This document shows, piece by piece, positions 1 to 8,383 of a stretch of DNA of 38,915 bases (positions are counted from its first letter, which is position 1; each line of letters starts with the position of its first letter). A model generated the notes under the pieces. That model was not told the DNA's origin and did no database searches. It saw nothing but the letters and a program-made list of their open reading frames with translations. The position numbers and the translations under genes are program-made. Source of the DNA: Christensenella sp. UBA5327 (GTDB lineage Bacteria; Bacillota; Clostridia; Christensenellales; Aristaeellaceae). The stretch lies in assembly GCA_002411105.1 (NCBI GenBank), contig DHQX01000031.1, positions 22,142 through 61,056 of the forward strand, given 5' to 3'.

Positions 1-1
1 G

Positions 2-862
2 GGGGGCTATGTCCATGGCCTGCACATTGGACATGCCCAGTCAAGCATTGATGTGAGCCTGCCGGAGGGTCAGACCCGCCTTTCCCGGGAGATGCTTGAG
101 GAAATCGAGACAATGGCCAACCAGGTGATCGCCCGGGATGACCGGATTGACTGCCGCTTTCCGGATGAGGAGGAGCTGAAAACGCTGCCCCTGCGGAAGA
201 TCCCGGGGGAGCATGCCCAGACCCGGGTGGTGCTGATGGGGGACTATGAGGGCGTGGCCTGCGGCGGCACCCACCTGGCCCGCACCGGGCAGGCCGGGGT
301 GATCAAAATCCTGAGAGATCAGAGCAGCCGGGGCAAGATGCGGCTGTTTTTCCTCTGCGGCCAGCGGGCGGCCCGGCACTATCAGGCCACCTATAAGGCG
401 CTTGATGAGGCCTCAAGCCTATTGAATGTGCCTCCGGACCAGGTGCCGGCCGCGCTGGCGGCGACCCTGGAAAAGCTGGGCGCCCAGGGCTTTGAGCTCA
501 GCGCCCTCAGGCGGGACATGGCCCTGGCGCGGCTGCCGGGGCTGCTGGAGACGGCGGCGGGGCTGCCGGGGGGCTGGCGCCTGGTGGCGGCCCAGCTGCC
601 TGAGCAGGAGGCCCAGGGCCTGGATGCCCTGGCCAGCGCCCTGGCGGAAACCCCTGGCGTGGCTGCCCTGCTCTGCGCCCCCCAGGGGGACAAATTCCTG
701 TTCACCTTTGCCAGGAAAGAGGGCCCGGGGCCTGACCTTGCGGCGCTGATGCGCCAGGCGGGCATCCGGGGCGGCGGGCGGCCGGCCTTTGCCCGGGGTG
801 CGGCGGCCACATCAGCGCCCCTTGAAGCGGCGCGGGCCGGCCTGGGGCAGCAGCGCGTTTAA
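2..862 (+). CDS. AlaX/AlaRS-related alanyl-tRNA editing protein, C-terminal part (5' end outside window)
   Basis: The frame is open from base 2, so this is the end of a longer gene; the GTG at 53 is only the first start-like codon in the window. The visible part has the CGGTH motif near base 260, followed by TGQ. This is the CxxxH half of the zinc-binding editing site shared by AlaRS and AlaX proteins. The first (HxxxH) half would lie upstream. The C-terminal third ends in a glycine-rich GGGRPxFARG stretch, which matches the DHHA1 domain of AlaRS. Known role of the family: hydrolysis of Ser-tRNA(Ala) or Gly-tRNA(Ala) in the cytoplasm. No aminoacylation domain is visible, so a stand-alone editing protein is more likely than AlaRS, but the missing N-terminus leaves AlaRS possible. 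The downstream gene has its own promoter. Confidence 0.82.
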   Translation, partial: GGYVHGLHIGHAQSSIDVSLPEGQTRLSREMLEEIETMANQVIARDDRIDCRFPDEEELKTLPLRKIPGEHAQTRVVLMGDYEGVACGGTHLARTGQAGVIKILRDQSSRGKMRLFFLCGQRAARHYQATYKALDEASSLLNVPPDQVPAALAATLEKLGAQGFELSALRRDMALARLPGLLETAAGLPGGWRLVAAQLPEQEAQGLDALASALAETPGVAALLCAPQGDKFLFTFARKEGPGPDLAALMRQAGIRGGGRPAFARGAAATSAPLEAARAGLGQQRV

Positions 863-931
863 AAAACCGAATTTATACAAAAAAGATACCATTTCATACA
901 GGCTTTCCGGCGGATCAAGGCCCCATGTGAA

Positions 932-961
932 TTGACGCTCAAAGCGCGCCTGTGCTACAAT
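932..961 (+). promoter_or_regulatory. Sigma-A-like promoter for the TAXI-TRAP operon
   Basis: TTGACG (932-937) and TACAAT (956-961) are separated by 18 bases. Transcription would start near 968, giving an untranslated leader of about 130 bases before the gene at 1099. No riboswitch motif was recognised in that leader. Confidence 0.65.
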
Positions 962-1098
962 CTGCGCACTCATTTACTGAGCTGCTGATGTGGTGGCGAT
1001 GCATTTTTACACCCTGGCAGACAGCGGCGGTGCCCATTCCGGCGGCGGAGGGCAACCAACCGTGTCCCTTGACCCCAACATGAAAGGAGACCGGAACC

Positions 1099-2043
1099 AT
1101 GAAAAAACTGATCGCTCTGTTGCTTGCCTCCATCCTCCTCCTGGCGGCCGCCCCGGCGCTGGCCTGGGATCCCGTCGGCATCACCACCGGCGGCACCGCC
1201 GGCACCTACTACCCGCTGGGGGGTGAGATCGCGGCGCTGTGGATGAAGCACATCAAGGACCTGGATGTGTCTGTCCAGTCCAGCGGCGGCTCCAAGGACA
1301 ACATCATCAAGATCAACAACGGCGAGGCCGAGCTGGGCACGGTGCAAAACGACGTGATGTACTACGCCTACCAGGGCGACAAAGACTTTTTCAACGGAGA
1401 AGTCATCGACTCCTTTGTGGCCATTGGCTCCCTGTACCCGGAGCTGGTGCAGGTGGTGGTGGCGGCGGATTCCGACATCAAGACCATTGAGGACCTCAAG
1501 GGCAAGAAGGTTTCGGTGGGCGCGGTGGGCTCCGGCGTGTATTTCAATGCCGTGCAGCTGCTGGAGATGGCGGGGCTGACGCTGGATGACATCCAGCCCC
1601 AGTACCTGAGCTTTGACGAGTCCTCCACCTCCTTTCAGAACCGGCAGCTGGACGCTTTCTTCATCACCGCAGGGCTTCCCAACCCGGCCATCATGGACGT
1701 GGCCAGCCGCCAGGAGGTGCGCCTGATTGGCCTGACCGATGACCAGATGAAGGCTCTTCAGGAGAAGTACAGCTTCTATGTGCCCATTGAGGTGGAAGCG
1801 GAAACCTATAAGGGCATGAAGGAGCCGGTCAGCGTGCCTTCCATGAACGCGGTCCTCATCTGCAATAAGGACCTGCCGGAGGAGCTGGTCTATGAGATGA
1901 CCAAGGTGCTCTTTGAAAACAAGGATGAGATGACCCACGCCAAGAAAGCCTTCATCAGCGCTGAATATGCGGTGGGCGGCATCCCGGTGCCCTTCCATCC
2001 GGGCGCTGAGAAGTATTTCAAGGAGATCGGCCTGCTGAAGTAA
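1099..2043 (+). CDS. TAXI-family TRAP transporter substrate-binding protein
   Basis: This 314-residue exported protein has a signal peptide (MKK, a leucine/alanine core, ending ALA near residue 22). The mature N-terminus begins with the GITTGGTAGTYYP motif typical of TAXI-family binding proteins. Known role: capture of an organic anion outside the membrane and delivery to the TRAP permease, driven by an ion gradient. Ligands are often glutamate or other dicarboxylates; the ligand here cannot be read from sequence. AAAGGAG at 1082-1088 serves the ATG. An intrinsic terminator follows the stop and the fused permease gene lies 71 bases downstream, so the two form an operon with probable excess of the binding protein. 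There is no lipobox cysteine, so the protein is not a typical Gram-positive lipoprotein. Confidence 0.92.
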   Translation: MKKLIALLLASILLLAAAPALAWDPVGITTGGTAGTYYPLGGEIAALWMKHIKDLDVSVQSSGGSKDNIIKINNGEAELGTVQNDVMYYAYQGDKDFFNGEVIDSFVAIGSLYPELVQVVVAADSDIKTIEDLKGKKVSVGAVGSGVYFNAVQLLEMAGLTLDDIQPQYLSFDESSTSFQNRQLDAFFITAGLPNPAIMDVASRQEVRLIGLTDDQMKALQEKYSFYVPIEVEAETYKGMKEPVSVPSMNAVLICNKDLPEELVYEMTKVLFENKDEMTHAKKAFISAEYAVGGIPVPFHPGAEKYFKEIGLLK

Positions 2044-2053
2044 ACCCCACAAG

Positions 2054-2084
2054 GCCCCGGGTGCTTCGGTACCCGGGGCTTTTT
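2054..2084 (+). terminator. Intrinsic terminator/attenuator between TRAP binding protein and permease
   Basis: A perfect 9-bp stem, GCCCCGGGT (2054-2062) with ACCCGGGGC (2071-2079), is capped by a C(UUCG)G tetraloop and followed by five T. Its position inside the operon suggests partial termination, giving more binding protein than permease. Confidence 0.85.
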
Positions 2085-2114
2085 GCCTGACAGGAGCCTG
2101 ACAGGAGAAGAAAC

Positions 2115-4217
2115 ATGACACAGGATTCCAGCAAGCGCAAGGACAGCCAAGACCCCATGGATATGGAACACGCCGGGCAGATGGAGCGCGTGGATCAGGA
2201 AGAGATCCGCCAGATCATGAGCAAATATGACCGGGAGAGCGCCTTCCGCACCCTCTCGGGCTATCGGGGGCTGATCATCTCAGCCTTGTGCGTGCTGTTT
2301 TCCCTGCTGCAGCTGTACAGCACCTGGTTTATCATCCCCTCCACCCACATGCGGCCCCTGCACCTGGGCATTGTGACGATGCTGTCCTACTTCCTCTACC
2401 CTATCAGGCGGGGCGGACGCAAGGATGCGCTGCCCTGGCATGACCTGCTGCTGGGCCTGGCCGCCCTGGCGCTGTTCCTGTACCCGGTGGTGTATTTTGG
2501 CCAGATCGTGCGGCAAAACAGCCTCCTGCCCTATCAGTATGTGATTGGCGGCGCGGCGGTCCTTTTGCTGATGGAGGCCTGCCGGCGGGTGGTGGGGCTG
2601 CCCATCGTGGTGATTGCCACCCTCTTTATGCTCATCGCCTTCTTCGGCCGGCAGATGCCCGGGTTTCTCAGCAACCGGGGTTTTTCGGTGCTGCAGATCA
2701 TCAAGCACCTGTTCTACACCCAGGAGGGCGTGTTTGGCACGCCGGTGGGCGCCAGCTCCACCTTTATTTTCCTGTTCATCCTCTTTGGCGCCTTCCTGGA
2801 GAAAACCGGGGTGGGCGAGTTTTTTATCGACCTTTCAAACGCTGTGGCCGGCAACAAGCGGGGCGGTCCGGCCAAGGTGGCGGTGATCACCAGCGCCCTG
2901 GAGGGCACTGTCTCAGGCTCAAGCGTTGCCAACACGGTGGGCAGCGGCTCTTTCACCATCCCCATGATGAAGCGCCTGGGCTACCGGCCGGCGTTTGCGG
3001 CGGCGGTGGAGGCGGCGGCCTCAACCGGCGGGCAGATCATGCCGCCGGTGATGGGGGCCGCGGCTTTCCTGATGGCGGAATCGGTGGGTGTGCCCTATTC
3101 GGTGGTGGTCAAGGCCGCCATCATCCCCGCCCTTCTCTATTTCGCGGGCATCTACATCGTGACTGACCTGGAAGCCAAGAAGCAGGGCCTGAAGGGCATG
3201 GACAAGGACAAGATGCCCCGGCTCCTCCCGGTGTTGAAGGAACGCGGGCACCTGATCCTGCCGCTGGTGGCCATCATCTATGTGCTGGGCGCCGGCTACA
3301 CCCCCTCAGTGGCGGCGCTGATCGGCATTGGCATCGCGCTTTTGGGCGGCTACATGAAGACCTTTGTGCAGGCGCTGGCGGCCAGGGTCAAGGGGCGGCC
3401 CATCACGCCGGTCATCAAGGCCAGCAAGGGACTCAGGCCCCGGGAATACCTGGAGGCGCTGGAGGCGGGGGCCCGCTCCATCCTGGGGGTGGCGCTGGCC
3501 TGCGGGGTGGCGGGCATCATTGCCGGCATGATCACCTTAACCGGCATCGGGTTGAAGATGGGCTCCGGGCTTACAGCGCTGGCCGGCGGCAGCCTGATCC
3601 TGCTTCTGATCTTCACCATGCTCTCCTCCATCATCCTGGGCATGGGGGTGCCCACCACCGCCAACTACCTGATCACCTCCACCATCATGGCGCCGGTGGT
3701 GGCCAGGGCGCTTTCTACCTACCTGCCGGATGTGTACAGCGCCCTGCACGCCCTCAGCCCGCAGCTGGCCATCCTGCCGGCCCACCTGTTCACCTTTTAC
3801 TTTGGCATCATCGCCGACATCACCCCCCCGGTGGCCCTGGCGGCCATGGCAGGGGCGGCCATCGCCAAGTCCAACCCCCTGCGCACCGGCGTTGAGGCCA
3901 CGCGCCTTGCCATCGCGGCCTTCCTGGTGCCCTACATCTTTGTGTACAGCCCCCAGATGCTCATGCTGAATGCCCAGTGGCATGAAATTGTATTGATCGC
4001 CGTCACCGCCCTCATTGGCATGTACGGCATCGGCATGGCGGTGGAGAAATACTGGGAGAGCAGGCTGAATGTGATCCAGCAGCTGATGGCGCTGGCCGGG
4101 GGGCTGCTGCTGATCATCCCCGGCCTGGTGACCGACCTGGCGGGGGTGGCGCTGATTGCCGGGGTCATCCTGTGGCAAAAGGCGCAGCACCCAAGGCCTG
4201 GACAGGAGCCCTTGTAA
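2115..4217 (+). CDS. TRAP transporter fused permease (DctQ-DctM type, TAXI class)
   Basis: This 700-residue polytopic membrane protein has a charged N-terminal tail of about 50 residues. A four-helix DctQ-like part follows (about residues 50-190), then a DctM-like large subunit with many helices. Glycine/serine-rich re-entrant segments include the SGSSVANTVGSGSFTIP region and the GMGVPTTANY region. Known role: sodium- or proton-coupled uptake of the ligand delivered by a TAXI binding protein, here the product of the gene just upstream. The ATG has AGGAGAAG at 2103-2110. The fused DctQM form is normal for TAXI systems. The substrate is unknown. Confidence 0.92.
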   Translation: MTQDSSKRKDSQDPMDMEHAGQMERVDQEEIRQIMSKYDRESAFRTLSGYRGLIISALCVLFSLLQLYSTWFIIPSTHMRPLHLGIVTMLSYFLYPIRRGGRKDALPWHDLLLGLAALALFLYPVVYFGQIVRQNSLLPYQYVIGGAAVLLLMEACRRVVGLPIVVIATLFMLIAFFGRQMPGFLSNRGFSVLQIIKHLFYTQEGVFGTPVGASSTFIFLFILFGAFLEKTGVGEFFIDLSNAVAGNKRGGPAKVAVITSALEGTVSGSSVANTVGSGSFTIPMMKRLGYRPAFAAAVEAAASTGGQIMPPVMGAAAFLMAESVGVPYSVVVKAAIIPALLYFAGIYIVTDLEAKKQGLKGMDKDKMPRLLPVLKERGHLILPLVAIIYVLGAGYTPSVAALIGIGIALLGGYMKTFVQALAARVKGRPITPVIKASKGLRPREYLEALEAGARSILGVALACGVAGIIAGMITLTGIGLKMGSGLTALAGGSLILLLIFTMLSSIILGMGVPTTANYLITSTIMAPVVARALSTYLPDVYSALHALSPQLAILPAHLFTFYFGIIADITPPVALAAMAGAAIAKSNPLRTGVEATRLAIAAFLVPYIFVYSPQMLMLNAQWHEIVLIAVTALIGMYGIGMAVEKYWESRLNVIQQLMALAGGLLLIIPGLVTDLAGVALIAGVILWQKAQHPRPGQEPL

Positions 4218-4241
4218 ACTGGGTAAACTGTGTGATATACA
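4212..4241 (+). promoter_or_regulatory. Possible promoter for the SGNH hydrolase gene
   Basis: TTGTAA (4212-4217, overlapping the permease stop codon) and TATACA (4236-4241) are 18 bases apart. The octamer GTAAACTG is directly repeated at 4214-4221 and 4223-4230, between and over these boxes. Confidence 0.4.
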
Positions 4242-4262
4242 AGGGGAAGAGAGGTTTAGTCC

Positions 4263-4904
4263 ATGAACAAAAAGCGCATCGTATGCTTTGGCGACTCCAA
4301 CACCTGGGGCTATAACGGGGAAAACGCCCTGCGTTTTGAGGATGATGCCCGGTGGACCCAACTCCTGCAAAAGCGCCTGGGCGAGGGCTTCATGGTGGTG
4401 GAGGAGGGGGTCAACGGCCGCACCACGGTCTTTGAGGACCCGCTGACCGAGGGGTTAAACGGCCTCACCGCCCTTGCCCCGGTGCTGCTGGCGCACCAGC
4501 CCATCGACCTGCTGGTTTTGATGCTGGGCACCAATGACTGCAAGGCCCGCTTCTCCGCCACCCCCTATGACATCACCCAGGGGCTGCGCCGCCTGGTGGT
4601 GAAGGCCCGGGGGATGGAGGTGTGGCGGGATGCGCCGCGCATCCTCATCATGGCCCCCATGGTGATGGGCGAGGCGTTGTATGAGGTGCCGGATGTCATG
4701 GATGGCATGGGGCCGGGCAGCGTGGAGAAATCCCGGGAGCTGCCCCGGCGCTACCGGCTGCTGGCGGATGAGCTGGGCTGCGCTTTCCTGGACAGCAATG
4801 ACCATGTGCGGCCCAACCCCCATGACCACATGCACATCGCCCTGGAGAGCTGCGCCCCCTTTTCTGAGGCGGTGGCGGTGGCCTGCCTGGAACTGCTGCC
4901 ATAG
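4263..4904 (+). CDS. SGNH/GDSL-family hydrolase (esterase-like)
   Basis: This 213-residue protein has no signal peptide, so it is probably cytoplasmic. The block I motif GDSN has the nucleophile Ser12. Block III is GTND. The catalytic Asp/His pair is in the DHMH stretch near the C-terminus. The overall pattern fits the arylesterase/acyl-esterase branch of SGNH hydrolases, which remove acyl or acetyl groups from small esters or sugars. The substrate cannot be assigned. The start ATG is the first in frame; the ribosome binding site is modest (GAAGAGAGG region). It is separated from the TRAP genes by 45 bases and may have its own promoter, so a functional link to the transporter is not shown. 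Confidence 0.85.
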   Translation: MNKKRIVCFGDSNTWGYNGENALRFEDDARWTQLLQKRLGEGFMVVEEGVNGRTTVFEDPLTEGLNGLTALAPVLLAHQPIDLLVLMLGTNDCKARFSATPYDITQGLRRLVVKARGMEVWRDAPRILIMAPMVMGEALYEVPDVMDGMGPGSVEKSRELPRRYRLLADELGCAFLDSNDHVRPNPHDHMHIALESCAPFSEAVAVACLELLP

Positions 4905-4948
4905 AAAATGAAACATATATAACAAATCAACCGGGGAGATGAGGCCTT

Positions 4949-6523
4949 GTGAGAACCAGGAACTGTTTTTCCTTGTTGGTGGTTTGCGCTTGCCTGGTTG
5001 TTTTGCTGCTCGCTTACCCCGCGAATGCCCTGAGCCAGAGCCCTGATAAGCTGAGGTTTGACTATTCAGCCCAAGGAGGTTATCAGGGCGACTATATCGT
5101 CGTGTTAAACAGCCGTTATCCGGGTGGAAGCACGCTGAGCACCGGCTTTATTGGCAAACTCATTGAAACCGATATCCCGGCCTTTGAGCATGGCGATCAT
5201 GCCGCGCCCGATTCCAATATCTATAGCAGCAAGCAGGCAGGGCAAGATGACCCCTACACCTCCATGGTGGGATCAGCTGAGGACGCGCGCTGGGAAATCG
5301 GCTCTGAGTGGAACTTCTCTCTGACAGGCGCAGGCGAGGTGTCCCCCGGCGGCGGCCTGATTGCTTTTAAGGTGCTGGCTGCTGGGACGCATTGCAGGAT
5401 TTGGACGCCCCTCAATCCGGACTATTTCCCGCTGGATGAAATCGATCCCACATACGCACAGCAAGCCGCAAAGGAGTTCGACGCCCAATATCCATATATC
5501 GTCAAAAATTTCGGGGACTTTCTGGACACCCGGGGGGATGGGCTGGTCAACATCCTGTTCTACAATATTCACCTTCCCGAGGTGAGCGGCTTTACGAACT
5601 ATTACGACTTATACACGCAGGTCACGATTGATGGCATGCTGCATCAGAGCAATGCCGCCCCCATGATCCACATCGATACCTTTGGCGTGGCCGGCATCGT
5701 CCGGGTGGATGCGCAAGGGCAGCGCTCACAGGATATTGCCCGGTGCTTTCCTGTGATGGCCCATGAGTTTCAGCACCTGATTTTTGAGTCAAAAATGTAT
5801 GCGAATCCCGCCTACAGGGCATACTGGGAATCTGAAGCCGAAAAAGGAAAATTCGCGGGCACCATCGAGAACAATATCTGGATGACGGAGTTTTTATCTG
5901 CTGCGGCGGGCATTCTTCGCTATCCGCGCATGATCAGGGAGAGTTACGTTCCTTTCTGGTATCATCACAGGGCGAACTATCAAGACATCTGCGACCACTT
6001 CAGTCGTCATGAGGAAGTGCTGGCAAACAAGCACCATATGGTTCAGCGGGGACGTGGCATCTTTCGCTGGAAAGGGCAAAAGGCGGACTACTCCCTGATG
6101 GCCTTTCTGGCGCAGTTTGCTTTTGGGAGAGGCGGGGAGGAAATCTTCTCAAAAGCCTGGGAGTTGTGGGATGGGAAGCGGGATGAGCTGGGCTTTGAGA
6201 AACCCGTGGAGGCGGTGGCCAGCGCCTTGGGCTACACGGACTTCGGCAGTTTTCACCGGGACTTTGTTCTGGCCCTCCTGTTCAACGATGAGATATCTGA
6301 AGGGGGCAAGTACCGCTTGTTCGTGGACCTGGGGGATGGTGACCCGGGACAAACCAAGGAAGCTCTCTCCATGCTCAAACCGCCCCTTATCAATGGCAAT
6401 GAAGCCAAAATTGAGCGTGGTGGCTATGTGGTGTTCAGGCCCATTGGCGGCGTTTATGTGCCCCCGATCACCGCTCAGAAGGGGCTGACATACATTGGGG
6501 TGACCGTGAACAACCTGGATTAG
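4949..6523 (+). CDS. Secreted zinc metalloprotease, M30 (hyicolysin)-like
   Basis: This 524-residue protein has a clear signal peptide (about residues 1-28) ending near ANALS. The zinc motif HEFQH is at residues 272-276. A plausible third ligand is Glu314 in a WMTEFLSAAAG segment, about 40 residues downstream, as in M30-type and related gluzincin proteases. Known role of the family: extracellular protein degradation. The start is GTG at 4949, chosen because the signal peptide begins there and a GGGGAGATGAGG purine stretch lies just before. Cysteines lie inside the hydrophobic core and not at a lipobox position. The C-terminal 100 residues contain no recognised anchor. The exact peptidase family is an inference from the motif spacing. 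Confidence 0.72.
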   Translation: MRTRNCFSLLVVCACLVVLLLAYPANALSQSPDKLRFDYSAQGGYQGDYIVVLNSRYPGGSTLSTGFIGKLIETDIPAFEHGDHAAPDSNIYSSKQAGQDDPYTSMVGSAEDARWEIGSEWNFSLTGAGEVSPGGGLIAFKVLAAGTHCRIWTPLNPDYFPLDEIDPTYAQQAAKEFDAQYPYIVKNFGDFLDTRGDGLVNILFYNIHLPEVSGFTNYYDLYTQVTIDGMLHQSNAAPMIHIDTFGVAGIVRVDAQGQRSQDIARCFPVMAHEFQHLIFESKMYANPAYRAYWESEAEKGKFAGTIENNIWMTEFLSAAAGILRYPRMIRESYVPFWYHHRANYQDICDHFSRHEEVLANKHHMVQRGRGIFRWKGQKADYSLMAFLAQFAFGRGGEEIFSKAWELWDGKRDELGFEKPVEAVASALGYTDFGSFHRDFVLALLFNDEISEGGKYRLFVDLGDGDPGQTKEALSMLKPPLINGNEAKIERGGYVVFRPIGGVYVPPITAQKGLTYIGVTVNNLD

Positions 6524-6602
6524 GTAGCACGGCAGCGGTGCCCGGGAATGGGAGGAAAAAACAACAATTCTGGATGATGAGCTGCCTGTTTTCCTTCAGC
6601 CC

Positions 6603-6631
6603 TTGTCAACTTGCGCTATCTGCTGTAAAAT
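6603..6631 (+). promoter_or_regulatory. Sigma-A-like promoter for upp
   Basis: TTGTCA (6603-6608) and TAAAAT (6626-6631) are separated by 17 bases, about 40 bases ahead of the upp ATG. Because this promoter lies inside the longer open frame beginning at 6538, it supports the later start at 6676. Confidence 0.7.
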
Positions 6632-6675
6632 CCCTCATTGAAAATGAAATTGGCAAGGCCTTGGGGAGGAAAACG

Positions 6676-7308
6676 ATGCACGAGAACGTCTTCATCTTTG
6701 AACACCCGCTGATACAGCACAAAGTCTCCCTGCTGCGGGACAAGAACACCTCCATGAAGGACTTCAGGGATTTGCTCGACGAGCTGTCCATGCTCATGGT
6801 CTATGAGATCACCAAGGACTTCCCCCTGGTGGAGGTGGAGATCGAAACCCCCATGGCCAAGGCCAAAACAAAGGTGCTGTCTGACAAAAAGGTGGCCCTG
6901 GTGCCCATTCTCCGGGCGGGCATCGGCATGGTGCACGGCATCCAGCAGCTGCTGCCCAACGCCCGGGTGGGGCACATTGGCCTGTACCGCGACCATGACA
7001 CCTGCCTGCCGGTGGAGTATTACTGCAAATTGCCCTCCGACATCGCCGACAGCACCGTCATCATGCTGGACCCCATGTTCGCCACCGGCGGCAGCATCTC
7101 AGCCGCGCTTAAAATCCTCAAGGACAAGGGATGTCAGGACATCCGCCTGGTGTGCATCGTGGCCGCCCGGGCGGGGGTGGAGCGTATCTGCCGGGAGCAT
7201 CCGGATGTCAAAATCTATTGCGCCGCCTTTGACGAGGTGCTCAACCCCAACGCCTATATCGTCCCCGGCCTGGGGGATGCGGGCGACCGGCTGTTTGGCA
7301 CCAAGTAA
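6676..7308 (+). CDS. upp: Uracil phosphoribosyltransferase
   Basis: This 210-residue cytoplasmic salvage enzyme converts uracil and PRPP to UMP. The PRPP-binding motif MLDPMFATGGS and the C-terminal uracil-binding motif PGLGDAGDRLFGT are both present. The length from the ATG at 6676 is normal for Upp. The frame is open from 6538, but that extension has no family similarity, overlaps the promoter, and would come before GGGAGGA (6664-6670), which fits the 6676 start. The gene appears monocistronic: a terminator-like hairpin follows at 7328. Confidence 0.96.
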   Translation: MHENVFIFEHPLIQHKVSLLRDKNTSMKDFRDLLDELSMLMVYEITKDFPLVEVEIETPMAKAKTKVLSDKKVALVPILRAGIGMVHGIQQLLPNARVGHIGLYRDHDTCLPVEYYCKLPSDIADSTVIMLDPMFATGGSISAALKILKDKGCQDIRLVCIVAARAGVERICREHPDVKIYCAAFDEVLNPNAYIVPGLGDAGDRLFGTK

Positions 7309-7327
7309 ATCAAATTCAAGCGGGTAT

Positions 7328-7361
7328 AATCCTCCTACCCATTGCGCAGGAGGATTTTTTT
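7328..7361 (+). terminator. upp terminator whose 3' arm is the next gene's ribosome binding site
   Basis: AATCCTCCT (7328-7336) pairs perfectly with AGGAGGATT (7348-7356) around an 11-base loop. Seven T (7355-7361) end directly at the GTG start of the next gene. The 3' arm contains AGGAGG (7348-7353), at ideal spacing for that GTG. The 5' side overlaps a TATAAT (7325-7330) without a good -35. Confidence 0.7.
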
Positions 7362-7799
7362 GTGGCGGAAGCTAAAACCAGGCCCACCGGGCAGGAACCG
7401 GTGGATTTTATTCATCAGCTGCCTGAGAACAGGCAGGCGGACGCGCTGAAACTGCTTGAGATCATGGCGGAAGAGACCGGGGAAAAATCGGTTATGTGGG
7501 GCGGCAGCATCATCGGATTTGGCCATTTCCGCTACCGCTATGCCTCCGGCCACAGCGGGGAAACCGCCAAAATCGGCTTCAGCCCCCGGAAGCAGGCCCT
7601 GACGCTGTATCTGAGCTATGACCTGGGCGCCTATGAAAATGAGCTGGCGGCCCTTGGCAAGCACAGCCGGGGCAAGGGCTGCCTGTACATCAAGCAATTG
7701 CGCGATGTGGATGAGGGCGCGTTAAGGCATCTGATCCGCCAGGCCTATAGTGCCAGCGGCGACTATTTTGACGCGCGGGAGGCAGGAAATGAGCGATGA
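7362..7799 (+). CDS. DUF1801 domain protein
   Basis: This 145-residue soluble protein has the DUF1801 (YdhG-like) fold signature: an N-terminal VDFIHQLPENRQADALKLLE helix region, a MWGGSIIGFGHFRYRYASG core, and a conserved GCLYIKQLRDVD segment near the C-terminus. The molecular function of the family is not established. The start is GTG at 7362, set by AGGAGG eight bases upstream; that site lies in a terminator-like stem. The end overlaps the next gene by 11 bases, so the two are probably translated together. Confidence 0.8.
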   Translation: MAEAKTRPTGQEPVDFIHQLPENRQADALKLLEIMAEETGEKSVMWGGSIIGFGHFRYRYASGHSGETAKIGFSPRKQALTLYLSYDLGAYENELAALGKHSRGKGCLYIKQLRDVDEGALRHLIRQAYSASGDYFDAREAGNER

Positions 7800-8331
7800 C
7801 AGAAGGGACACCCTGGAAGGGGGAACAGGCATCGCCTGGGAGGAGTGGCTGACGCTGCTTGAACCCTACCGGGAGGAAAACCACACCCGGATAGCTGAGG
7901 CTGCCCATCAGATCATCCTGAAACAAGGCAAGAGCAGCAACCCCGCCTGGTGGGCCCAGGGCGCGGCTGCCTGGTTTGAGCAATACATCGGCCGCCGGCT
8001 GCCCGGCCAGCAGTGCGACGGGTACTTTGCCATGAACGCCAGCAAAACCCTGGCCCTTTCACCCGAGGAGCTGCTGGCCCGCTGGCAGGCGCTGATGGCG
8101 GGGGTCACCCATCCCCGGGACATGGCCATCATCCGGGGGCCCCAGGTGAGCCGCACGGAAAAATGGATCTACTGGCGCATGGGGCTTGAGGACAGGAGCA
8201 ATGTATCGGTCAATATCCAGGCCAAGCCCGGCGGCAAAGCCTCCCTCGCCGTCAACCATGACCGCATCGGAACCCAGGAGGAGGCCGCCCTCTGGCGCAG
8301 CTACTGGAAGGGCCTCATCGCCGGCCTTTAG
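7789..8331 (+). CDS. Conserved hypothetical protein, co-translated with the DUF1801 gene
   Basis: This is a 180-residue soluble protein. The ATG at 7789 has GGGAGG (7774-7779) and overlaps the DUF1801 gene by 11 bases; the frame is also open from 7750, but that start has no comparable ribosome binding site. The central WWAQGAAAWFEQYIGRR and CDGYFAMNASKTL segments resemble, from memory, the N-terminal region seen beside AHSA1/SRPBCC-type domains in some bacterial proteins. That resemblance is uncertain and no function should be inferred. No membrane segments or catalytic motifs were seen. Confidence 0.62.
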   Translation: MSDDRRDTLEGGTGIAWEEWLTLLEPYREENHTRIAEAAHQIILKQGKSSNPAWWAQGAAAWFEQYIGRRLPGQQCDGYFAMNASKTLALSPEELLARWQALMAGVTHPRDMAIIRGPQVSRTEKWIYWRMGLEDRSNVSVNIQAKPGGKASLAVNHDRIGTQEEAALWRSYWKGLIAGL

Positions 8332-8354
8332 CCTGCCGCTTGCCCAAAGCCATC

Positions 8355-8383
8355 CGCTGCCTTATCATAGAGGCAGCGTTTTT
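8355..8383 (+). terminator. Intrinsic terminator directly before addA
   Basis: CGCTGCCT (8355-8362) pairs perfectly with AGGCAGCG (8371-8378) around an 8-base loop and is followed by five T. The loop holds TATCAT (8363-8368), 17 bases after TTGCCC (8340-8345), so a promoter may overlap the hairpin. The addA ribosome binding site AAGGAGG (8388-8394) follows at once. Confidence 0.65.

Noticed and set aside
970..2121. 383-codon minus-strand open frame over the TAXI binding-protein gene
   Set aside because: It is antisense to a well-supported gene, has no ribosome binding site and no family features.
6538..6675. 46-residue N-terminal extension of Upp
   Set aside because: It overlaps a TTGTCA-N17-TAAAAT promoter and is absent from the Upp family; GGGAGGA supports the 6676 start.
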